Below, in pieces: positions 7,435-16,864 of a DNA stretch of 51,023 bases. The stretch lies in NCBI GenBank assembly GCA_040905805.1, contig JBBDQS010000031.1, positions 1 to 51,023 on the forward strand. The letters run 5' to 3'. Both the position numbers and the translations under genes were made by a program. Numbering within the stretch: the stretch's first letter is position 1; each line of letters starts with the position of its first letter. The notes beneath the pieces were generated by a model. That model was not told the DNA's origin, ran no database searches, and saw nothing but the letters and a program-made list of their open reading frames with translations. The stretch comes from Egibacteraceae bacterium (lineage in GTDB: Bacteria > Actinomycetota > Nitriliruptoria > Euzebyales > Egibacteraceae).

Positions 7435-8657
7435 GGTCCATGTCGACCTTCGCCCAGGCCGTCGCCGGCGCGCTGTGCACGGTGCTGTTCCTGGCCGTGG
7501 TCTACCTCGGCACCCAGTATGCGCTGGGCGCGTACGACGACCACTACGAGGTGGACGTGGTCCTCGGTCAGCTCGGCCAGGGGATCATCACGGGCAGCGA
7601 CGTGCGCATCCGTGACGTGCTCGTCGGTGAGGTCGGCGAGATCCGGCTCGACGAGCAGCACCGTGCGGTCGTGACCCTGTCGCTGGACCCGGCCCACCGC
7701 ATCCCCGAGCGTGCCGTCTTCCAGACCAACGCCCGCACCCTGCTCGGCGAGAAGCAAATCGAGGTGGTGTTCGACGGTGCCGTGGAGGAGGGGCCGTTCC
7801 TCGCGGACGGCGCGATCGTGTCCGACGCCGACCGGGTCGTGGAGTTCCAGGACGTGCTGGCCGAGCTGGCGGACCTGTTCGCGGCGGTCGACCCCGATGA
7901 CCTCGCGGTCGTCATCAACGAGGGTCTCGGCGCCTTCGACGGCCAGGGCCCGGCGATCGCCCGGGCCGTGGACCAGGGGGCCCGCGCCACGGCGACGCTC
8001 CGCCGCAGCCTGGACGACCAGCTCGCCGCGCAGCGCGACCTGTCGCTGGTGGCCGAGCGCCTCGGGACCGAGGGGGAGTCGTTCAACCGCATGGGGCGGG
8101 AGCTGATCCGGGGCCTGCCGACCGTGTCGGACAACCAGGCCGAGTTCGCCGGGGCGCTCGACGAGCTGGCGCACTTCTCGCGGGTGGTGGACGCGACCCT
8201 CACGGTCGACCGCGCGAACATCGATCGCCTGATCGTCGAGGGCGACAGCGTCACCCGCATGCTGTTCGCCTACGCCACGCAGGTGGGCGAGGTCATGACC
8301 GGCCTGGTCCAGTACACCGAGAACTACGTGCAGGGCTTCATGTCGGACGGCCACGACGGGCAGGCCGCCAGGTTCCAGGCGCTGATCGACCCTGACGACG
8401 TGATCGCCGCCGAGGCGTGCGAGGAGATGCCACCGGAGCTCGCCCAGGAGCTGCCGCTGTGCGACGGCATCGTCACCGACACCCTGCCCGACCTGCCGGC
8501 CGTGCCGCTGCCGTCCTCGCCCGACGTGCCGCTGGCAGGTGGCGAGGCTGCGCCGGGGCGAGCCGTCCCGCCGGGGGCCTTCCGCCCCGAGGTGCCCGAG
8601 CGCCACGGCCTCGACGCGATCGCCCGTCGGCTGCTGCCCCAGGAGGGTCAGCGGTGA
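7431..8657 (+). CDS. Mce-family protein, position A
   Basis: The 408-residue protein has one N-terminal membrane anchor (about residues 6-27), an MlaD/MCE domain (about 38-120) and a long helical region. That is the standard layout of Mce subunits that form a hydrophobic tunnel for lipids. A Pro/Ala-rich linker ends in the tail GLDAIARRLLP, also seen in the third Mce protein. ATG at 7431 overlaps the previous stop as ATGA. A second ATG at 7440 is an alternative start. Confidence 0.9.
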   Translation: MRSMSTFAQAVAGALCTVLFLAVVYLGTQYALGAYDDHYEVDVVLGQLGQGIITGSDVRIRDVLVGEVGEIRLDEQHRAVVTLSLDPAHRIPERAVFQTNARTLLGEKQIEVVFDGAVEEGPFLADGAIVSDADRVVEFQDVLAELADLFAAVDPDDLAVVINEGLGAFDGQGPAIARAVDQGARATATLRRSLDDQLAAQRDLSLVAERLGTEGESFNRMGRELIRGLPTVSDNQAEFAGALDELAHFSRVVDATLTVDRANIDRLIVEGDSVTRMLFAYATQVGEVMTGLVQYTENYVQGFMSDGHDGQAARFQALIDPDDVIAAEACEEMPPELAQELPLCDGIVTDTLPDLPAVPLPSSPDVPLAGGEAAPGRAVPPGAFRPEVPERHGLDAIARRLLPQEGQR

Positions 8658-9793
8658 CCGATCGCCTGCCCGGTCTGAAGTTCGCGCTCTTCGCGGTGGC
8701 GTGCGTCGTCGCGGCGGCGTTCGTGATCCAGTGGACCGGCAACTACACCCGCATCCCGCTGCTCACCACCGCGGACGTCTACGAGGCCGAGCTGGACGAC
8801 GCCTCCGGCTTGTCGGTCGGCGACGACGTCCGCGTCGCCGGGGTGCCCGTGGGTCGGGTCTCGAGCCTCGGCATCGAGCGCGGCAAGGGTGTCGTGACCT
8901 TCGAGCTCGACCCGGCGGTGGGCCTCACCGACACCTGGGAGGTCGGGGCCCGTTGGCGCAACGTCATCGGCCAGCGCTACCTGTACCTGTACGACGTCGA
9001 GGGCGGCCGACCGCTTGAGCCCGGCAGTCGCATCCCCGCAGAGCGGTCCCGCCGGTCGGCGGACCTCGGACGGCTCTTCAACGACCTGACGCCCCTGCTG
9101 CGGGCCATCTCCCCCGAGCAGCAGAACCAGCTGGTCGGGGCGATGAACGAGGCGCTGGACGGCAACACCGCGCGCATCCAGCAGCTGGTCCGCGAGCTCG
9201 GGTCGCTGGGCGACACGCTGGCCGACTCCGAGCCGGAGATCCGCTCGGTGCTCGACCAGGGCAGCGCCCTGCTGGAGACCTACACCCAGCGCCAGGAGGA
9301 GCTCTCCGGGTTCATCGCCGAGCTCGCCGACGTCGGCGGCACCGTGGCCGCCCGCAACGACGAGCTGCTCGCGGCGATCGCCGACATCGCCGAGGTGCAG
9401 GCCCAGTTCGGCGACCTGCTGGACGCCAACGACGCGGAGCTGCGCCAGACCGTCGGCAACCTGGATTTCATCACCGACCGCATCCGCCGCCAGCGCGAGG
9501 ACGGGCACTTCGAGAACGCGATCGCCACCGCCCGGGCGGGGCTGGCCACCTACATGCTGATCAGCCGCCGGGGCCAGTGGTTCGACGTGCGGGCGGTGGC
9601 CGTGCAGGTCATGGACGGTCACGGCCAGGTGCTGTACTGCCAGACCGAGCGCGGCACGGGCTGCGCAGAACCCAACAGCCTGCAGTCCGCCGGTCGCCAG
9701 ACGGGCATGGCCTCGGCTTCCGCCGTCCGCCGCCCCGCCCTTCACGCCGTCACCACGGGCGCGCTGCGGGGCGTCCCGGGGGAGGCGGGATGA
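8654..9793 (+). CDS. Mce-family protein, position B
   Basis: The 379-residue Mce subunit has an N-terminal membrane segment (about residues 8-24), an MCE domain beginning near ADVYEAELDDASGLSVGD, and then coiled-coil helices. The GTG start overlaps the previous stop as GTGA and is preceded by AGGAGGG at 8641-8647. It lacks a lipobox, so it is membrane anchored rather than a lipoprotein. The C-terminal 50 residues are low in recognisable structure. It should stack with the five other Mce proteins into the periplasmic conduit. Confidence 0.9.
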   Translation: MTDRLPGLKFALFAVACVVAAAFVIQWTGNYTRIPLLTTADVYEAELDDASGLSVGDDVRVAGVPVGRVSSLGIERGKGVVTFELDPAVGLTDTWEVGARWRNVIGQRYLYLYDVEGGRPLEPGSRIPAERSRRSADLGRLFNDLTPLLRAISPEQQNQLVGAMNEALDGNTARIQQLVRELGSLGDTLADSEPEIRSVLDQGSALLETYTQRQEELSGFIAELADVGGTVAARNDELLAAIADIAEVQAQFGDLLDANDAELRQTVGNLDFITDRIRRQREDGHFENAIATARAGLATYMLISRRGQWFDVRAVAVQVMDGHGQVLYCQTERGTGCAEPNSLQSAGRQTGMASASAVRRPALHAVTTGALRGVPGEAG

Positions 9794-10995
9794 TGCGGTT
9801 CACCGAACGCAACCCCCTGGTGCTCGGCCTGGTCGCGGCCGCGCTGCTCGCCGGCGTGACGGTGGCGGCGCTGACGCTGCAGCGCACCGACCTGACCGGC
9901 GGCTACACGGTGGCGGCCGAGTTCGTCGACGCCAACGGCCTGCGGGCGGGGGACAGCGTGCTCGTCGCGGGCGTGCGCGCGGGCGAGGTGCAGGACCTGC
10001 AGATCGACGGTGACCGGGTGGTGGCCAGCTTCTCGATCGCCGGGACGGAGCTGCCGAGCACGACCCGGGCGGAGATCGTGCTGCGCACGCTCGTGGGGCG
10101 CCGGGTCGTGGAGCTGTCCACCGGCGACGACTTCTCGGAGCTGCTCGAGGACGGCGACGTGATCCCGCTGGCGCGCACCAGCGTGGCGACCGACATCCCC
10201 GAGTTCGGCGACGTGTCGGAGGAGCTGCTGCGCGAGGTCGACTCGGCGGCGCTGAACACTTTGGTCCGGTCGCTCACCGACGTCACGCGCGACCAGCGTG
10301 AGGAGCTCGCCCTGCTGGTCGAGGGCGGCACCCGGCTCACCCGGGTCGTCTCCGACCAGGAGGAGCAGATCCGTCGCCTGCTGCGGGGCCTGCGCGCGGT
10401 CAGCGAGACCCTGGCAGCCAGCGACGCGGATCTGGTCGCGGTGATCGACGACGTCGGACGGGTGCTCGACAGCTTGGCCACGCGTCGTGAGGACGTGCGC
10501 CGGCTGCTGCGCGAGACCAACGAGACCAGCGCGTCTGCCGCGGACCTGGTCGCGGACACCCGCGGCCAGCTCGACCGCATCCTGCACGAGCTCCACGCCG
10601 ACCTCGAGGTCGTCAGCCGCCACCAGGTGGTGCTGGCCGAGGCGCTGGCCTACGCCCCCCAGGCCGTCGGTGGGTTCGCGGAGATCACCCGCTCCGGTGC
10701 GGACCTGGTGCCCTACGGCAAGGTCTTCGTCACCGGCGCCGGCCCGGTGGGGGTCGACGTGGTGTTCGGCTGCGGTGGGCTTCTGGACCAGGCCCTCGAC
10801 CCGCTGCTCGGTCCCGACCCGCGGACCTGCGAGGAGCAGACCAACCGCGCCTTCCCCCGACGCGATCCCGGCGAGCAGCCGACCCTGCTGGACCAGCTGC
10901 CCGACGCCGGCGCACCGGCGGGCCAGCCGTCCCCGGGCCGCGCGGGCCTGGACGCCGTCGCCCGGCGTCTGCTGCCCGAGGGGGTGCGCCCGTGA
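9790..10995 (+). CDS. Mce-family protein, position C
   Basis: The 401-residue Mce subunit has a hydrophobic anchor at about residues 10-28, an MCE domain with the segment ANGLRAGDSVLVAGVRAGEV, and a long helical body. It ends with a Pro-rich linker and the tail GLDAVARRLLPEG, closely matching the tail of the position A protein. Start ATG 9790 overlaps the stop of gene B as ATGA; ATG 9793 is an alternative one codon later. Its place in the operon corresponds to MceC. Confidence 0.9.
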   Translation: MMRFTERNPLVLGLVAAALLAGVTVAALTLQRTDLTGGYTVAAEFVDANGLRAGDSVLVAGVRAGEVQDLQIDGDRVVASFSIAGTELPSTTRAEIVLRTLVGRRVVELSTGDDFSELLEDGDVIPLARTSVATDIPEFGDVSEELLREVDSAALNTLVRSLTDVTRDQREELALLVEGGTRLTRVVSDQEEQIRRLLRGLRAVSETLAASDADLVAVIDDVGRVLDSLATRREDVRRLLRETNETSASAADLVADTRGQLDRILHELHADLEVVSRHQVVLAEALAYAPQAVGGFAEITRSGADLVPYGKVFVTGAGPVGVDVVFGCGGLLDQALDPLLGPDPRTCEEQTNRAFPRRDPGEQPTLLDQLPDAGAPAGQPSPGRAGLDAVARRLLPEGVRP

Positions 10996-12344
10996 CCCGC
11001 CCCCTCGCCCGCACCGTCGCCCTCCTGGTGGCCGGCGCTTTGCTGGCCACGGCCTGCGGCGCGCAGGGCCCCGGCGCGCAGGAGATCACGGCGATCTTCG
11101 CCAACACCAACAACCTGTTCGTCGGCTCGGAGGTGCGGGTTCTCGGCCTGAAGGTCGGCCAGGTCGCCGCCATCGTCCCCGCCGGGGAGGGCGTCCGGGT
11201 GGAGATGCGCGTGGACGCCGACCGGCCGGTGCCCGCCGACGCGACCGCGCACCTGACCCCGGTGTCGCTGGTCGGCGAGCGTTTCGTGCAGCTCGCGCCG
11301 GCCTACACCGGCGGGACGGAGCTGGCCGACGGTGCCGTCATCGGTCGCGATCGCACCACCGTGCCCGCCGACGTCGACGACGTGCTCGCCTCCTTCGAGC
11401 AGTTCCTCGAAGGCCTGGACCCCGACGCGATCGCGGAGCTGGTCGACGCGCTCGCCGAGACGATCGCCGGGCAGGGCGACGGCCTGAACCAGCTGATCGC
11501 CGGCGGTGCGGACACGGTGCGGGTCCTGTCCGACGCGACCGAGGACCTGACCGCCGTGGTGGCGGCCCTGGGCGACCTGAACACCACCCTGGCCACCCGC
11601 GACCAGCAGATCGGGCCGTTCCTCACCGACTTCCGCACCGTCCTGCAGACGCTGACCGCGGAGAAGCCCGAGATCATCGAGGGCCTCGGCAACCTCCAGC
11701 GCCTCACCCTGGAGCTGCGTCCGCTGCTCGACGAGCACACCGACCCGCTGGTGCGCGACCTGGAGGTGCTGACCACCACGCTGGCCACCGTCGACCGCAA
11801 CCTCGACAACGTCGGCGCCCTGGCCCTGCAGTCGGGCCGGTTGTTCGCGGGGATCGGCCACGCCGTGGAGTTCCCGCAGGCGCGCCTTGCCCTGCAGAAC
11901 CAGACCGAGGAGCTCACGACCCTCATCGAGCAACGGCTGACCGAGCGGCTCGCGGGGGTGTGCGTGCGCCTCGGGTTCGACCAGTGCGCCGACCCCGCCT
12001 TCTTCGAGCCCCACGTCGCCGCGATGCAGTGCGACCCGGCCGCTCCGGCCTGCGGGTCGGACCGTGCCGCCTTCGGTGCGGCGCTGCGCTCGGCGATGGA
12101 CGCCATGCCCGACGAGGCCCTGGAACAGCTGGAGGCCGAGGCTCGCGCGCGCCAGGACGCGCAGCCGGGCGAGGCAGCGGCCCCGCCCGCCGGGCCCGGA
12201 CCAGCCGACGATCCGCCCGCGCCGGGCTCGGGTGCGCCGGCGCCGGAGGGCAGCCGGCTGCCCGCGCCCGACCCCCGCCTCGAGGAACTCCCCGACGACG
12301 AGGGGTCGGGGCTGCTGCGGCGCCTGTTCGGCGGCGCGTCATGA
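10992..12344 (+). CDS. Mce-family lipoprotein, position D
   Basis: This 450-residue Mce subunit starts with a signal peptide ending in a lipobox (LLATAC, Cys near residue 22), so it should be lipid anchored on the outer face of the cytoplasmic membrane. An MCE domain containing NLFVGSEVRVLGLKVGQV follows, then long helices. The last 70 residues are Pro/Ala rich and finish with GLLRRLFGG, a variant of the basic-hydrophobic tail seen in A and C. GTG 10992 overlaps the preceding stop. In mycobacteria the E position is the usual lipoprotein; here both D and E carry lipoboxes. Confidence 0.9.
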   Translation: MTRPLARTVALLVAGALLATACGAQGPGAQEITAIFANTNNLFVGSEVRVLGLKVGQVAAIVPAGEGVRVEMRVDADRPVPADATAHLTPVSLVGERFVQLAPAYTGGTELADGAVIGRDRTTVPADVDDVLASFEQFLEGLDPDAIAELVDALAETIAGQGDGLNQLIAGGADTVRVLSDATEDLTAVVAALGDLNTTLATRDQQIGPFLTDFRTVLQTLTAEKPEIIEGLGNLQRLTLELRPLLDEHTDPLVRDLEVLTTTLATVDRNLDNVGALALQSGRLFAGIGHAVEFPQARLALQNQTEELTTLIEQRLTERLAGVCVRLGFDQCADPAFFEPHVAAMQCDPAAPACGSDRAAFGAALRSAMDAMPDEALEQLEAEARARQDAQPGEAAAPPAGPGPADDPPAPGSGAPAPEGSRLPAPDPRLEELPDDEGSGLLRRLFGGAS

Positions 12345-13354
12345 CCCGTCGAGGTCGCGTGCTGCTCGCCGCGTTGGCCGCCGTGGCACTGCTCCTGGCG
12401 GGGTGCGCGTCCGACGAGGGCACGGTCGTGCTCGCGACCTTCGACGACGTCGTGGACCTGACGACGCGCGGCGCGGTCAAGGTGGCCGACGTCACGGTGG
12501 GCAGCGTGCGCAGCATCGAGCTGGCGCCGGACAACCGGGCGCTGGTCACCCTGGCCGTCGACCCGGACGTCGCCTTGCCGTCGAGGGTCACCGCACGGTT
12601 GCGCAAGACCAACGTCCTCGGCGAGCGCTTCGTGGAGCTGGTGCCCGACCCGGACAGCGGTGGCAGCTTCACGTCCGGCACGATGGTTCAGGAGTCCGTG
12701 GTCGTCCCCGAGCTGGAGGAGCTGGTGTTCGCGGGCACCGACCTGATCGCCGCGGTGGCCGCCGACCGCCTCGCCGTGGCGATCGAGGCGGGGGCCGAGG
12801 GCCTCGGCGGTCGGGGCGGCACCCTCAACGTGCTGCTCGACGACCTGAGCGAGATCGTCACCGCCTACTCGACCAACAGCGACGACACGGTGCGCCTCAT
12901 CGAGGGGTTCGAGGGCTTCCTCGCCGACGTCGGGCCCCAGGCGGACCTGCACGGGCAGGCCCTCGCGGAGCTGCTGCGGTTCAACCAGGTGCTGGCGGCC
13001 GAGGACGAGCGGCTCCTCGATACGTTGTCGGATGTTCGGGCGCTGGCGCTCAGCGGCACCGACATCATGGTCACCCACCGCCAGCGCCTCGACGCGTTCT
13101 TCACCCGCATCACCCGCCTCAGCGACGAGATCGTGTCACGCGACGAGGACCTGAGCCGGCTGTTCTTCGAGCTCCAGCGCCACAACATGAGCACCATCGC
13201 CGGCGTCAACTCCGAGCACGCCCAGATCATCCTCGACTTCATCGTCTGCGGCATCAACGACGAGCCCGGTGACCCCGTCCGCTCCTGCGAGGACCAGGCC
13301 CCCGGCGGCATGCAGCCCCCCGAGCCCCGCCCACCCCAGGACCTGTCGCCGTGA
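12341..13354 (+). CDS. Mce-family lipoprotein, position E
   Basis: The 337-residue Mce subunit has a lipoprotein signal (LLLAGC, Cys near residue 21) and an MCE domain beginning at TVVLATFDDVVDLTTRGAV. It matches the MceE/LprK position of mycobacterial operons. The coiled region runs to about residue 300, with a Cys pair (VCGINDEP and RSCEDQ) near the C terminus that might form a disulfide. ATG 12341 overlaps the previous stop as ATGA. Confidence 0.9.
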   Translation: MTRRGRVLLAALAAVALLLAGCASDEGTVVLATFDDVVDLTTRGAVKVADVTVGSVRSIELAPDNRALVTLAVDPDVALPSRVTARLRKTNVLGERFVELVPDPDSGGSFTSGTMVQESVVVPELEELVFAGTDLIAAVAADRLAVAIEAGAEGLGGRGGTLNVLLDDLSEIVTAYSTNSDDTVRLIEGFEGFLADVGPQADLHGQALAELLRFNQVLAAEDERLLDTLSDVRALALSGTDIMVTHRQRLDAFFTRITRLSDEIVSRDEDLSRLFFELQRHNMSTIAGVNSEHAQIILDFIVCGINDEPGDPVRSCEDQAPGGMQPPEPRPPQDLSP

Positions 13355-14556
13355 GGGCCCGCACGCTTGCCAACGCCGTGGCCGTGGCCGCCGCCGCGAT
13401 CGTGCTGCTCACCTACGCCGCGGCGCAGCTGCTTGCCGGCGCCGTGCTCGACGACCGCTACGACCTGTACGTGGAGCTGCCCCGGGGCGGGGGCCTGCTG
13501 CCCGACAAGGAGGTGACGTACAACGGCCACGGCGTGGGCCAGGTCGCCGACATGGAGCTGGTGGGCGAGGTCGTGCGGCTGCGCCTGCTGATCGAGGCGC
13601 AGGTCAGGGTGCCCCGCGACGTCGACGTCGTCGTGCAGCGCTCCAGCGCCATCGGCGAGCAGGTCCTCGACCTGCGACCACGGGCCGCGATCACCGAGGC
13701 CACGGCGTTCCACGAGCCCGGCGACACCCTGGCGATCGCCGACCTGCGCCTGCCACCGGAGGTCCAGCAGCTGCTCGCCCTGGCCGGCCGCGTCCTCGAG
13801 CCCATCGACAAAGCGGATGCCGGGACGGTCGTCGCCGAGCTGGCTGACGTGGTGCGCGGTCGTGGTGATGACCTGCGGGGGGTCCTGCGCGACTCGGCCA
13901 CCCTGTCCGAGCAGCTCGCCGACGCGGGGACGGAGTTCGACCGGTTCTTCGCGTCCAGCCGCGTGGTCAACCGCACGCTCGCCGAGCACCGCGAGACGCT
14001 CGCCGGTCTGGTCGTCGACGTCGGCGACGCCGCCACCATCCTGTCGGACATGCGCACCGAGTTCGAGGGGGTGCTCGCCGACGCGCCGCCGACGCTGGCG
14101 CTCGCCGGGGACCTGGTCGACCGCAGCCAGCCCAACCTGTCGTGCTCGCTGCGCGACCTCGCGAACCTGAACGCCTACGTCGCCCGACCCGAGGTGCTGC
14201 ACGACACCGCCGAGGCGCTGCGGCTGAACCGCCTCTTCTTCGACGGCTTCGCCACCCTGACCCAGCTCGATCCGTTCGGTGGGCACTGGCAGCGGCTGCG
14301 GTTGGAGTTGCGCGACGAGGGCCACGGGCATCCCTACGAGCCCAAGCGGCCGACCCCGCCGATCCTGCCGGGCGGGGCCTGCACCTCGCCGTTCGGGGCG
14401 GGCGCCCCCGCGGCAACCGAGCCCGGGCACGTCCCGCTGGTCACCGACTCGGCCGTCGTCCCGCCCGAGGACGCCCGCGAGGAGCCGGTCCGCCGACCGG
14501 CCCGCACGGGCGCGACCGCGGCCGGCTCGCAGGCGACCGCACCAGGAGACCAGTGA
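13351..14556 (+). CDS. Mce-family protein, position F
   Basis: The 401-residue sixth Mce subunit has an N-terminal membrane anchor (about residues 9-30), an MCE domain (about 35-110, with TYNGHGVGQVADMELVGEV), a helical body and a low-complexity tail. GTG 13351 overlaps the previous stop. Six Mce proteins in succession are the norm for actinobacterial mce operons, so the set is complete. Confidence 0.9.
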   Translation: MRARTLANAVAVAAAAIVLLTYAAAQLLAGAVLDDRYDLYVELPRGGGLLPDKEVTYNGHGVGQVADMELVGEVVRLRLLIEAQVRVPRDVDVVVQRSSAIGEQVLDLRPRAAITEATAFHEPGDTLAIADLRLPPEVQQLLALAGRVLEPIDKADAGTVVAELADVVRGRGDDLRGVLRDSATLSEQLADAGTEFDRFFASSRVVNRTLAEHRETLAGLVVDVGDAATILSDMRTEFEGVLADAPPTLALAGDLVDRSQPNLSCSLRDLANLNAYVARPEVLHDTAEALRLNRLFFDGFATLTQLDPFGGHWQRLRLELRDEGHGHPYEPKRPTPPILPGGACTSPFGAGAPAATEPGHVPLVTDSAVVPPEDAREEPVRRPARTGATAAGSQATAPGDQ

Positions 14557-15116
14557 TGGCCAAGCCGACCCGATTGCTGCGCGACCCGCGCCTGGCCTGG
14601 GGGGTTGCGCTGCTGGCGGTGCTCGCTGCGGTGTCCTTCGCGGTGCAGTGGCGGTCGCTGGCCACCGAGGCGGACGTCCGGGAGCAGGCGCGTGAGGCCG
14701 GCGAGGTCATGGCGGCGCGCATCACGACCTTCGAGGGCGCGACGGTCGACCGCTTCGTCGAGCAGCTCCGGGACCTGGCGACCGGTGCGTACGCCGACCA
14801 GGTGACCACCCTGTTCAACCCCGACTTCCGTGCGGCGCTGGCCGAGCACGAGGTCGAGTCCGTCGGGGAGGTCGAGCGCAGCTTCGTCCAGCAGATCGAC
14901 GGGGACGAGGCGGAGGTGTTCGTGCTCGTCCGCCAGACCAGCGTCAACGCCGTCACCGACGAGCCCGTCACCGACGAGCTGCGGATGGAGCTGACCCTCA
15001 CCCGCGAGGATGGGCGCTGGCTGATCGCCGACGTCGCGGTCCTCGGACCCGACCCGTCACCGCTGGCGGCCCCGCCGCCCGAGACGCCGGGGGATCAGGG
15101 AGGGGAGCCGCAGTGA
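14556..15116 (+). CDS. Mce-associated membrane protein
   Basis: The 186-residue protein has one N-terminal membrane helix (about residues 15-32) and a soluble alpha+beta domain ending in NAVTDEPVTDELRMELTLT and DGRWLIADVAVL. This is the layout of Mce-associated (Mas) proteins found downstream of mceF, thought to stabilise the transporter. The stop of mceF overlaps this ATG as TGATG, and AGGAG lies 8 bases upstream. Confidence 0.85.
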   Translation: MAKPTRLLRDPRLAWGVALLAVLAAVSFAVQWRSLATEADVREQAREAGEVMAARITTFEGATVDRFVEQLRDLATGAYADQVTTLFNPDFRAALAEHEVESVGEVERSFVQQIDGDEAEVFVLVRQTSVNAVTDEPVTDELRMELTLTREDGRWLIADVAVLGPDPSPLAAPPPETPGDQGGEPQ

Positions 15117-15982
15117 GCCCGAGAGACGCCGTGGGCGTGGACAAGCGCGACATCAAGATCGAGACCTTCTACGGGGCCGGCGTGTGGGACGTCGAGCCGG
15201 CCGTCCGGATCCGTGGGCTGACCAAGCGCTTCGGCGCCAACACGGTGCTGGAGGACCTCACCTTCAACATCCCCAAGGGGGCGTGCACCGTGCTGCTCGG
15301 CCCGTCGGGGACGGGCAAGTCGGTGTTCCTGAAGAACCTGCTCGGCCTGCTGACGCCCACCAGCGGGGAGATCTGGGTGGGCGACAAGAACCTGCCGACC
15401 CTGCGCCACCGGCAGCTGCTCGAGGTGCGCAAGCGGTTCGGCGTCCTCTTCCAGGACGGGGCGCTCTTCGGGTCGATGAGCCTGTACGACAACACGGCCT
15501 TCCCGCTGCGCGAGCACACCCGCAAGAAGGAGCGCGAGATCCGCGAGATCGTCATGCGCCACCTCGGCCGGGTGGGCTTGACCGACGCGGCGGATCGCTT
15601 CCCGGGGGAGGTGTCGGGTGGGATGAAGAAGCGCGCCGGGTTGGCCCGCGCCCTGGTGCTCGACCCGGAGATCGTCATGTTCGACGAGCCGGACTCGGGG
15701 CTTGATCCCGTGCGCGTCTCGTTCCTGAACGAGCTCATCACCCAGCTGAAGGAGGAGCTCGATTCGACGTTCGTGGTCGTGACCCACAACATCCCGACCG
15801 CGCGCAACATCGCCGACTACATCGGCATGCTGTTCCGGCGTAACCTCGTGATGTTCGGGCAGACCGAGGAGCTGTTCAGCTCCGACAAGGCTGTGGTCAA
15901 CCAGTTCCTCCACGGGCGCACGATGGGGCCCATCGGCATGAGCGAGGAGGCGGACGCGCCCGGATGGGTCGACGAGTCCTGA
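15113..15982 (+). CDS. MceG/MlaF-type ABC transporter ATPase
   Basis: The 289-residue ATPase has a Walker A GPSGTGKS (about residue 65), signature VSGGMKKRAGLARAL (about 165), Walker B IVMFDEPDSGLDP and a switch His in VVVTHN. The SGGMKKR signature is typical of the Mla/Mce importer subgroup. It should energise lipid transport through the two YrbE permeases. A C-terminal extension after VVNQFLHG is characteristic of this group. Having the ATPase inside the operon differs from mycobacteria, where mceG is unlinked. GTG 15113 overlaps the previous stop by four bases. Confidence 0.94.
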   Translation: MSPRDAVGVDKRDIKIETFYGAGVWDVEPAVRIRGLTKRFGANTVLEDLTFNIPKGACTVLLGPSGTGKSVFLKNLLGLLTPTSGEIWVGDKNLPTLRHRQLLEVRKRFGVLFQDGALFGSMSLYDNTAFPLREHTRKKEREIREIVMRHLGRVGLTDAADRFPGEVSGGMKKRAGLARALVLDPEIVMFDEPDSGLDPVRVSFLNELITQLKEELDSTFVVVTHNIPTARNIADYIGMLFRRNLVMFGQTEELFSSDKAVVNQFLHGRTMGPIGMSEEADAPGWVDES

Positions 15983-16028
15983 CATGCCCGGGTAGGGTCA
16001 CAATCTTTCGGGGGGGTAGGTACGTCGC

Positions 16029-16835
16029 ATGCGCAAGGCGTCGGTGGTGGCCGCACTGCGGAGTCAGCGCGCCGCAACCCTGACTCGGCTGGCCGCACTG
16101 CCCGACCACAGCTGGGATGCGACGTGCCTGCCCGGGTGGCGGGTGCGTGACGTCGCCGCCCACCTCGTCGCCATGGACGAGGCGTCGGTGACGGGACGCC
16201 TGATTCCTGCGGTGCGGGGTGCGCGGGACCGCCAGGAGTTCGAGCGCTGGAACGACGTCGGGCTGGCCTCGTGGTCGGAGCGCTCGCCCTTCGAGCTGCT
16301 GGACGCGCTGGAGCGGTGGGGGGAGCGACTGGCACGGTTGGCGGGGCGGCTGCCCTCCGCGGCGCTGCGGGTCCCGGTCAGCGGATGGTACGGCCGCCAG
16401 CCACTGCTGTTCCTGCTGTACCGCCGCGTGCTGGACGAGTGGGTGCACGAGTGCGATGTGGCATGGATGGCGGGAAGCCGCGCGGAGCCGGCCGCAGCGG
16501 GGTCGGAGGTGTCGGACGTGCTCGCCGCGGCCGTGCTGTCGACGCTGCCGCACCTCGGGCTGCCCCGGACCCCCCGCACCAGCGGGGTCGCGCGCCTGGT
16601 GGTCCATGTCGGGGAGGACCACTGGCAAACATGGGGCGTGGACTTCGCCCGGCGACAGTACGGTGCACGCGTCACCGCGCGGCCGGACGTGGTGGTGCGC
16701 ACCGATGCGTGCACGCTCGCGCTGCTCATGGAGGATCGCTGGTCCTGGAGCCGGGTGCCGCGGGACCGACTCAGCATGGACGGCGACGAGCTCGTCGCGT
16801 CGGACCTGCTCGATGCGATCGCCCCGGCCCCGTGA
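16029..16835 (+). CDS. Maleylpyruvate isomerase-family (DinB-like, mycothiol-dependent) protein
   Basis: The 268-residue protein has the N-terminal four-helix domain of the mycothiol-dependent maleylpyruvate isomerase family (LPGWRVRDVAAHLVAMD near residue 38 and VLDEWVHECDVAWM near 135). The second half resembles the family's C-terminal domain (residues about 150-255). His in AAHL, Glu in LDEW and His in VHE are the metal-ligand positions expected for the fold. The substrate is not predictable. It begins 46 bases after the mce operon behind a GGGGGG-rich ribosome site, and may have its own promoter (TAGGGT at about 15992). Confidence 0.8.
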   Translation: MRKASVVAALRSQRAATLTRLAALPDHSWDATCLPGWRVRDVAAHLVAMDEASVTGRLIPAVRGARDRQEFERWNDVGLASWSERSPFELLDALERWGERLARLAGRLPSAALRVPVSGWYGRQPLLFLLYRRVLDEWVHECDVAWMAGSRAEPAAAGSEVSDVLAAAVLSTLPHLGLPRTPRTSGVARLVVHVGEDHWQTWGVDFARRQYGARVTARPDVVVRTDACTLALLMEDRWSWSRVPRDRLSMDGDELVASDLLDAIAPAP

Positions 16836-16853
16836 GGAGGCAGGGCCCTCCCT

Positions 16854-16859
16854 ATACTG
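16854..16859 (+). promoter_or_regulatory. -10 box giving a probably leaderless RodZ-like mRNA
   Basis: TATACT lies five bases before the ATG at 16865, so transcription should begin at or next to the start codon. There is no Shine-Dalgarno sequence in that space. Confidence 0.6.
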
Positions 16860-16864
16860 GTTGA

